Part shown: positions 56,850 through 64,000 of the stretch, piece after piece
Layout: each line of letters starts with the position of its first letter
How positions within the stretch are numbered: the first letter of the stretch is position 1
Origin: Plasmopara viticola
Lineage: Eukaryota; Oomycota; Peronosporomycetes; Peronosporales; Peronosporaceae
NCBI GenBank assembly: GCA_001695595.3
Contig: MBPM02000102.1
Location: forward strand, 124,001 to 188,000
Direction: 5' to 3'
Length of the DNA stretch: 64,000 nucleotides
Translations under genes and position numbers: made by a program
The notes under the pieces: generated by a model
The model's database searches: none
What the model was told of the DNA's origin: nothing
The model's input: only the letters and a program-made list of their open reading frames with translations

Positions 56850-58473
56850 ATGAGACTTTTTCACGTAAAAGTTTTCCTCTTGACGGCTGCTTTCTTGTAC
56901 TTGGTCAAATCAAGTGTCAATGGACAAGAGGTGGGTACCAATTGCTCCGAGTCGCGTATTCGACGATCGTGGGATACGTATAATGCGACCGAGAAGGCCA
57001 ACTATTTGGAAGCCGTCGGCATAGCCATGGACCTGGGATATCATCAAAAGTTTGTGCAAATCCATGTCGACTTCATGTCGGAAAAGCAAGCCCATCAAAA
57101 TTGCATGTTTATCTACTGGCATCGCATGCTCCTACTGGGCTACGAAAACATGCTACGAAGTTTAGACGCCAAATACAGCTGTTTGACGCTGCCGTACTGG
57201 GACCATCTCTCGGCGTATGCGCGCCAAGCTTCGGGTCAGTGCAACTCGCTTCTAACGTGCACACCGTTTCTCTCGGATTCAGGTGGTAGCATGACGGGGG
57301 TCACCACGCGTTTGATCATCTACAATGTCTCTATTGCCGCTTCTTCCTCCACTTGCGTCAATCAAGGCATCCTCTCGCGTTTCTGTGGGAACAATACGGT
57401 CTGTGCAAAGTGTATCACGCGAGGAAGTAAGACATTGCTCAGTATTACGCGGTACCCAGGAGAAGCTTCGCTCGGTTCAGTCGTACAACAAGTCTTTAAC
57501 TATAATGATTCGGCCAAGTTTACTCAAGCGGTGGAAGGTGGTATTCACAGTACGTTTACCAGAACCTACCATCTCTTTCCTATTTTAATCGCCTTTTTGT
57601 TTAGATATACTTCATAGCGCTCTAGGTGGTGTCATGGCATTCTTCCAATCTCCAGCAGACCCAATCTTCTACCTCCATCACAGTCTCGTTGATTTACTCC
57701 AGGTCATTTATCTCAAGTGTCAAGTCGGGGATACAAACATTGTCCTCCCTTATAAAGACAAGGGCAGTGATTCTCGTTGGTTTAGTGCATGTGCAAAAAG
57801 AACGACGGGGTACTACGCAAGCGATGAAAACGTAACCATGCGTGCGAATGCAAGTGATGGGACGACGCTTGTCAATGTGTGGCAAGATCCCAACAATATG
57901 CTCTATCCCTTTTTCAAAGATTTGCCCTACAAGTATGTCGATTACGTCGATGCTCGCGATTTGGGCAATTACAGCTACACGTACGCAATCAGTGGTGGCT
58001 TAGCCAACATGTATCAAAATTGCGTCAATGCGACGAAAGTGGCAGCTTTAAACGGCACGATCACGACTCTATTGGCGAGTCAAAACAAAGGCCACAAACA
58101 TGCGTCCCATCTCCCATCTCCAATCATTGAACCAGGCACGAGTACGGACAAAGCGATGAAACACTGGAATATTGCCTTGTACGAAGCAGCTCGTATTGTA
58201 GGGTATGAAGAAATGGCAGCAAGAGAACAAACCGAGATGGTCATGTGCCAATACCAAGCCGAGTGTCTTGGTGGCGTGGAAGATTACTCGTCCATGTTTC
58301 GTACTAATTTTCATATTACGGGACATACGCGCTGTGTGAACATTGTCGAGGGGTTGAAAGCAGGGGATCTGGTCATTGGCATTCCACAATGGAAAGTGAT
58401 TACGAGTCACTTTGTGCCGTGTGCCGCCTATCGAGCGAACGATCGCAAGTCGGACGTTGCTGTCGTTGCTTAG
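56850..58473 (+). CDS. Secreted tyrosinase (type-3 copper oxidase)
   Basis: Two exons, 56850-57549 and 57605-58473, with a 55-nt intron (donor GTACGT, acceptor GTTTAG); 522 residues. This splice was chosen because only it restores the CuB pattern H-N-x-x-H (HNILHSALGGVM). Residues 1-25 form a signal peptide. CuA has H72 (or H65), H82 and H91 with the usual eight residues between the last two, in AHQNCMFIYWHRMLLLGYE. CuB has H233, H237 and the HH pair 258-259 in DPIFYLHHSLVD. Cys pairs and N-glycosylation sequons fit an extracellular enzyme. Tyrosinases oxidise phenols to quinones; in oomycetes wall cross-linking or pigmentation is a reasonable guess. All copper ligands are present, so the gene looks functional, unlike its downstream neighbours. 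Confidence 0.9.
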
Positions 58474-59289
58474 TGTATGCGAAAGGAACCGGTTGGGTCA
58501 CTTTGGCATTACGCAATACAAAAGTAGGGATAATGACCGAAAATGTCTCGATGAAGTACTTTGCAACTCAAATTACGATAGCTGAAATGAAATAGTGGGC
58601 GTTAATAAAGACTTAAAGGAATGCTTGCATTCCGGTATCAACTAATCAATTGAAAGGTTAGGAGAGGAGTCACCATACATATTTGTTTCTATAAGCTGTC
58701 TACTGCTAAGTTTTCGTCGCACTGACCTTTTCTTAGTCTACTTTTTTTTTACTTACGCCGGTAATTTATCGTCGTTCCTCAAGTAAGCTTTAAAGGTAGC
58801 AAGATAATGAATGCACTTTTGATCTGACCAATGAATCGTGCCAGGATCTATTAGAGAGATAAGGCTTGGACGCTACTTGTGATAGTAGCGTCCAAGTCTT
58901 ACTCGCGATTTGTTAAGCGACATAGGTGAAAGCGATCCGATCTTTCGTGAAGAAACCAAATAGTAAACGCAATGTTTAAAATTGCCGTCGCGTCGGATAC
59001 GTCGCTTGAGTGCAGGTCGAACAAAAAACAATCGTCGACTTTCGAAATAGTAGCATCAATTTTCATTCACTTTGCACTTTCCCTTGCAAGCCCTAAAAGC
59101 CTGCTTTCACGTTGAAGCCAACCGTGTTCAAACCCGAAATCGGATTCACACCTTCGATTCGCATCCATGCGTATCGCAACGGTGCGTGATTTTAGAGCAA
59201 CGGACCAGGACCCTTCGCCTCTCCTTTGTCCTTCCTCTCGGACTACGCGTACCCTGTCGACCCGTACGCCAAGTGTTATTAGAACTCGA
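58474..59289. other. Intergenic between the tyrosinase and the first cysteine-rich pseudogene
   Basis: No gene supported. Contains the hairpin at 58861-58900. The 59072-59289 part may hold degraded 5' coding sequence of the following pseudogene, but no frame stands out. Confidence 0.5.
58861..58900. repeat. Near-perfect 17-bp inverted repeat (hairpin)
   Basis: AAGGCTTGGACGCTACT (58861-58877) pairs with AGTAGCGTCCAAGTCTT (58884-58900), with a 6-base loop and a single mismatch that becomes a G-U pair in RNA. It lies ~390 bp past the tyrosinase stop. It could be a tiny MITE core, a small-RNA precursor or a structure near a 3' end; no run of T follows. Confidence 0.7.
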
Positions 59290-60934
59290 CCTTGATGTGC
59301 AGAATGAGTTCACTTAAAAACGGTTTAAGACTCGTGTCTACTTGTAACGTCGGTGTACCCGTTCCAACGGATAATGACGTAGGTGTTAAGCGCGTCAACA
59401 AGTACGATTCGGGGCTGACGACGACGGAGTATCCGTTCATTGAAATTATCGCAATGGGTCCACAGAGCAGTTTGGGACCCTCCCAAGTCACGTCAAGTGG
59501 GACGCTGGCATGGGCTGGATACATGACGAATCCATCGAGAGCGCAAGATAATATCCGCTTTTCAGCTATTGGACTGTACGACATGACAATCTCTGCGTAC
59601 GAGCACGACCGTGACGCCGAGTGCGAAGGCTGCATTGCCGTTCGAGACACGTACCGTCCACGATTCAAAGAAGGCACGTGTCCATTTGCTCCAAATGATC
59701 AATTGAAGGTCAATGCAGCGTCGCTCTCGAAAGTCAGCAAGTACGATTTCAATACGATGCTTACGTTGCCGTGAGTAACCGACTCAACAATGTCGAAAGC
59801 GACGCAACGTGTCACAAATCGACATCGACGCAAAAGATTTTCACGACCAGAATTTAACTCCCTCTACAGAAACGTGTTTTGCTCAGGACGGAGTCAAGTG
59901 CAACGTCGACACGTTGAAGCGGAACCTCTTTAGCATTTCTGAAAACATCAAACGTCCGAATTTTGAACTCGAGCATAGTTTAAACGACCAGTGTGTATGG
60001 TGCTGTTCCAAGTCGATCGCATCGAAGGAACTGTATACCGAGTATACGTGTCCAGCAACCACCACCCAGCCGCCATCGACATGCGAAGGTTTTTAAGGTA
60101 GTACGTGCAGCATGGAGACGTGCATCAAGGCAACGGGCAATGACATTGCACATGCCACGATTACGGAAGAGTCGACAAAGATTCTTACCGAGTTGGAAAA
60201 CCCCAGTACGCCGGATGTTGCGAATACGATTCACTATAGTATACCGTGCACTTCGTACGATGAAAGTGGGACCGATGCAAAATGTCACTACAATGTAAAG
60301 CTCTCGAAAGTGATTGCGATTGAACCAAAAGCGGATAATGGACCCAAATTTGTGACCGATTTGACGTTGAATGCCGAAAAAGCGACGGATTATGTCTTCT
60401 GGCGCGTCAAGTTCGGAAGCCATGACTGGATGACGTGGGATCCCAAGAATGACGCGGAACTGACGTTTAAAGCATCAAGTACGAGTGTTAGCGTCGAGGC
60501 GTGGACAGCGTGCGGACAAATTGCATCGTTCGAATTTATGGTCAAGATTTATTTGCATCGTACATTAACGTGCGATCAATTCGCCGATATGTGGACCCCA
60601 CAAGTTACTAAAGTGTACGGTGAGGACACGTACTGTAACGTTCCAAAATAGTGACTTTAGTCTCTTCAATCTCGATTACGATTATGACGTGATTATTCCT
60701 GCGGAAGTTGGGCAACAGTACGAACGCTTGAAAGGAAGGTACAAGGACTTCAAGTGTGACATTCGAGTGCGAGAGAGCACAGCGGCTGAAGATTCGGTAA
60801 ATGCCGCTCATTGGGAAACGAATGAGAACAAGATTGCCGTAGAGCTCGTTCACAATTCTCATACTTCTCCTAAGACAGTCTTTCGCGTTGAATGTACGTT
60901 CTCTCGCTTGTCGTACAATAAAGGCAATGCTAAT

Positions 60935-62176
60935 TGGTTGGCGCGGTTAAGGGCGTGGAAGGGGGTTTGGCCTGGTGCTAGAGACCGTCGCGTCGAGGGT
61001 GAGACTCGTTAGAGACCTGCAGATGCCCGAGAGCACCTGCCCGAAGCGCGCGAGCATTTAGCCCCCGCGCTTGGAAGGAGGGCGTCACCCCAACCTTTTC
61101 CGAAAAGGTAATGGTAATGTCAACGGTAATGGTAATGGTAATGTAACATCCGGATTGGCTCCTTTAATGTGAATTCTCTAGGTTCGAAGCGCAAGAAGCA
61201 CGAAACACTCTCCGAAGATCTCGGGCGCTACCGCGTCGATGTCCTTGGCCTCCGAGAAATCAAGATCTACGATAGAGGTGAGCACCGCATTGATGACTTT
61301 CTTCTAATCCTTAAAAAAAAACGAAGCCAAGACCGAAGTCACCGAAATTCGCCGCCACTGCAACCCGTCGGGCGCCACTCGACACGCCCGATCCCGAGAA
61401 GGAACCTGGCACCACACTAAGAAGCTCGGAACACTCCTCGGCGATATTAAAGATCTATCCCGACGCAAGTCCCAGGCCACCCTCGCGCTCCACCGCCTCT
61501 GGTCCGTCTGGCTCCGCCCCACGTTCATCTCACCCAAGACACGCATTCGATTGTACAACACCTACGTTCTACCGATTCTGCTGTACAACTGGGCTCTTAC
61601 CAAGTCAGAGCTCCACGGCCTCGAGAGTTTCTATCGCCGCCAGCTTCGCTACGCTCTTGGCTATCGCTACCCCCGACCCATTTCGAATGCAAGACTCTAC
61701 GACCTCTGTGATGAGCGGCCGCTGAGACTACGACTGACACAAGCTCGCTGGCGCCTGTTTGGCCATGTACTTCGCCGCTATCCCGACATTCCAGCTAACC
61801 TCCAGATGCGTGCCTACTTCTTCTCCACCGCAGCAAAATGGCGCGGACGTCCCCGCACCACGCTCCCCTCGACACTCGACCACAATCTTGTTTCCCGTGG
61901 CTCCGGCTTTCGACTCCGGACAGCAACAAGGCCTCGAAGTGGTACGTACCCTTGCACAAGACCGAAAGAAATGGAAGACCCTCACGACCTCGGTGCTGGA
62001 TGCACTGCCCGCCGAACGAGACTCGACGTATGCGGACACCACTCTATGCCGTGGACTAGCCAGACTGAGCCTAGCACGTGCATAACTTGGCAACGCGATA
62101 ACGTAATACATTACATTACATTACATTACCATTACCATTACCATTACCATTACCATTACCATTACCATTACCATTG
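60935..62176 (+). mobile_element. Compact LINE derivative, copy 2, with 5' inversion
   Basis: The main part (61147-62176, plus) starts with the endonuclease opening IRIGSFNVNSL and joins, at the same point as copy 1, the RT block D/E and thumb (YVLPILLYNWALTKSE at ~61565). A (CATTAC)n tail ends it at ~62175. The ~170-bp leader, collinear in copy 1, lies here inverted at 60936-61106, followed by a short GGTAAT-rich filler (61107-61146). That is the layout expected from twin priming. A frameshift near 61920 separates the RT end from its copy 1 frame. The insertion lies in the Gly-Asn repeat of paralogue 1; GGCAATGC-like sequence occurs on both sides (60923, 62181), but the repeat context prevents an unambiguous target duplication. 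Confidence 0.82.
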
Positions 62177-62325
62177 ACATGGCAATGCCAACGGTAATGG
62201 CAATGCTAACGGTAACGGCAATGGTAATGGTAATGGTGACGGTAACGGTAACGGTAACGGTGACGGTAACGGTGACGGTAACGGTGATGGTAATGGCAAC
62301 GGTAATGGTAATGGCATTGGTATAC
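62101..62325. repeat. Back-to-back opposed hexanucleotide arrays: LINE tail (CATTAC)n and host Gly-Asn codon repeat (GGTAAY)n
   Basis: 62101-62175 is the LINE tail (TACATTACAT then CATTACC units). 62177-62325 is the host gene's GGTAAT/GGTAAC/GGTGAC array encoding Gly-Asn and Gly-Asp pairs. The units are reverse complements of each other, so the two arrays can fold into a long imperfect hairpin. Confidence 0.85.
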
Positions 62326-62378
62326 TTAAAACGGAAAATACGATCACGTGCTTCCACAGCATTACCAGATTGCGATAA

Positions 62379-62671
62379 GCCTCGTATCAAAATGACCCTA
62401 TGAAAATACGCACGCTGCTCTTAATTTCTTCCCGTATATTAGCTGTTACGTATCTTGCTTACTGTCATTAATAGAACATATGTAATACAAAGGAAGACCT
62501 ATGCTAATATTCAGCTTACCATTAGAGCATTTACTGTAATGAGATCTTGCGCCATTTCTAATACTCGATCGCTTCCTGTGTAGAGACGCCCCAATCCACA
62601 AATCAAATTACTCTGATAATTGTCAAGGATCTCTTTGCTTATGGCTCGTCATTGTTGAAACTCGCTTAGTC
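62379..62671. other. Intergenic between the two cysteine-rich pseudogenes
   Basis: About 290 A/T-rich bases after the end of paralogue 1, with no signal seen. Confidence 0.5.
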
Positions 62672-64000
62672 ATGCGTTTAAATGGCGTAATAACTCTCAT
62701 CAACTTCCATGTCGTTGCTACGTTTGACAATGCCAACCCTCCCAGACTACGTGCAATAGGCAAGAACGCGACTGCATTGATGTCTCTCGAAGATTTTCAT
62801 CTTAATTGCCTCTGGCAAAAGAGCTTGTCGTTTACCTTGGACGATCGTGCAAACAATCTCAAGCTTGGCGACCTTGCCAAGTGCACTTTACCCGTGCCTG
62901 ACCCTTTCGAAATCTTTGACAGTGTGTTTCAACAATATGCACGCACATAAGAGAAAGAGGTAGATCCAAAGCAGGAATTGATCCAGATCACGGCTACGAA
63001 ACGAGGCGGATCGACGACGTTGGCGACAAAACAACTGGCGTTGAGTCAATACGTGGCCAATCCAGCGTTAATTTAGAGCGCCATTCAGTTTGATGCTCCA
63101 GGACTGTACGATCTCGAAGTGACTGGTTATGGGTCCAGCCATAAAGCCGTATGCTCTGGGTGCGTCGCCATTCTCGACAAGTTTCGTCCTCGATTCGGCT
63201 CGAATGGCAGCTGCCCCCGCACGACTGGAGTTGCGAATCCTCAGCGACTGACTAAAGCCAATTGGCCGTCTTTCAAAGCTACAGAGCGTCTCGAACGTCA
63301 TCAATAATGCCAATAGTGGTGCGATTTGGGGCAAATACAGCCATGACCACTTTGCTCACGTGAAACTCAGGATACCGAATGCGTGTTCAATCGACGTGTG
63401 CCTTCAAGCTAAAGGTCCCGAGATTGCTACGGTAACGGTCACGCTATCCAATTAGCGTCAGCGGCTGTGCTTCGCGCCCGGTCGATCAAACCGACGGCCA
63501 GTGGCACGAATCGAAACATTTTTTACAACCAACTTTGATCACTTGGATCCAAATGTCGCTATACTGTCCAGCTCTCGGAATCGCTTGACGTCACGACGCA
63601 TCATTCCCGACTGTTCCCATCCGAGTGGATGCATGTCAACAATTTTCTCTTCTGGCGCTACAATCTCGACGGCTCGACGTTTGTCAAATAGGAGACGCAC
63701 CTTGATACGGCGTTCACCTTTATCGACGCAAGCACAAGCATTGTGCTCGAGGCGTGGACAGCGTGTAAGAGGGTCTCGGTCTTTACTTTTACAATTAATC
63801 TCTTGGTGCAAAGTGCTTTGGCATGCGCCAAGGTTGCCACAATGTGGAAAGTCCTCGACAAGTGTCCAAGAACTATGAAGCAAGTGACTTTGCTCTCTTG
63901 AAATTGGATCCAGCTGTCGCAGACATTGGCGGACAGCTCGAAACGAGCTCTTCCACTGGCGTCAAGTGTGATAGTATGGTCCGAGAAACAGGTGCGGTGG
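62672..64000 (+). pseudogene. Cysteine-rich protein, paralogue 2, broken, open at right edge
   Basis: Pieces in shifting frames: 62672-62947 (ends in a stop after FQQYART), then QYVANPALI, a stop and IQFDAPGLYDLEVTGYGS followed by CSGCVAILDKFRPRF (matching GCIAVRDTYRPRF of paralogue 1), and NNFLFWRYNLDGSTFV, a stop, then SIVLEAWTACKRVSVF (matching VSVEAWTACG). The last readable part runs off the window. The same two units occur in the same order as in paralogue 1, so this is a tandem duplicate. Stops and shifts are numerous. Function unknown; likely once extracellular. Confidence 0.65.

Larger units (their letters stand above)
59290..62378 (+). pseudogene. Cysteine-rich, probably extracellular protein of unknown family, broken and split by a LINE (paralogue 1)
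   Basis: Coding sequence is clear but broken: 59292-59774 in one frame, a shift to 59809-60651 with a TAA at ~60094, a 1-base shift near 60650, then 60660-60934, where a compact LINE interrupts a Gly-Asn repeat. The frame resumes after the LINE (62177-62325, Gly-Asn/Gly-Asp run) and ends at TAA 62376. Recognisable units are IGLYDMTISAYEHDRDAECE followed by GCIAVRDTYRPRF, and DYVFWRVKFGSHDWMTW followed by VSVEAWTACG; both recur in paralogue 2. Many Cys residues and Thr/Pro stretches fit a secreted or wall-associated protein. No signal peptide was identified because the 5' end is unclear. I do not recognise the family. Confidence 0.7.

Noticed and set aside
57550..57625. Alternative tyrosinase splices ending at 57617 or 57625
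   Set aside because: Both can be read in frame with suitable donors, but both delete the second CuB histidine; the acceptor at 57604 gives the canonical H-N-x-x-H pattern.
62121..62403. Several Val/Thr, Pro/Leu and Met/Val repeat frames
   Set aside because: They are the other five readings of the hexanucleotide arrays; only the Gly-Asn frame continues the coding sequence of the flanking pseudogene.

Overview
The window comes from a eukaryotic nuclear genome, most likely a plant-associated oomycete (Peronosporales: Phytophthora or downy-mildew type). Supporting signs are compact genes with few, very short introns (55-74 nt where they can be placed), small islands of genes between long gene-poor stretches full of decayed Ty3/gypsy, Ty1/copia, LINE and hAT elements, and domain combinations typical of stramenopiles (RING-CH plus FHA, tandem PH, SLC26 with STAS and cyclic-nucleotide domains, secreted tyrosinase). 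The species is not determined.

Layout. 1-10.7 kb: the N-terminal ~1,400 residues of a giant BEACH-family protein (minus strand, running off the left edge); a compact LINE derivative inserted just upstream of it; a zinc-finger/dehydrogenase-like fusion (plus); an RraA-type aldolase (minus); a fragmented coiled-coil locus; and a small intact coiled-coil gene. 11.4-17.4 kb: a full-length but dead Ty3/gypsy element (minus). 17.4-23.8 kb: no intact gene, with decayed copia and gypsy pol fragments. 23.8-30.9 kb: a Ty1/copia element (minus) whose right LTR is split by a complete hAT element with an exact 8-bp target duplication. 32.4-36.9 kb: a convergent pair, a tandem-PH protein (plus) and an ankyrin/RING-like protein (minus). 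37-48.4 kb: a gene desert. 48.5-53.3 kb: a convergent pair, a RING-CH/FHA protein (plus) and an SLC26-type anion transporter (minus). 53.3-56.8 kb: no gene seen. 56.8-64 kb: an intact secreted tyrosinase (plus) followed by two broken tandem paralogues of an unrecognised cysteine-rich family. The first paralogue is split in its Gly-Asn repeat by a second copy of the compact LINE.

How the genes relate. They look like independent housekeeping genes: membrane traffic (BEACH), ubiquitination (RING-CH, ankyrin/RING), phosphoinositide or membrane binding (PH) and anion transport. The 57-64 kb cluster is different: an extracellular copper oxidase next to a family of decaying, apparently extracellular proteins. 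The items most worth following are the two-copy LINE derivative that joins an endonuclease start to a reverse-transcriptase end, the zinc-finger/pseudo-dehydrogenase fusion, the PH-like segment inside the ConA-like fold of the BEACH protein, and the decaying cluster beside the tyrosinase.
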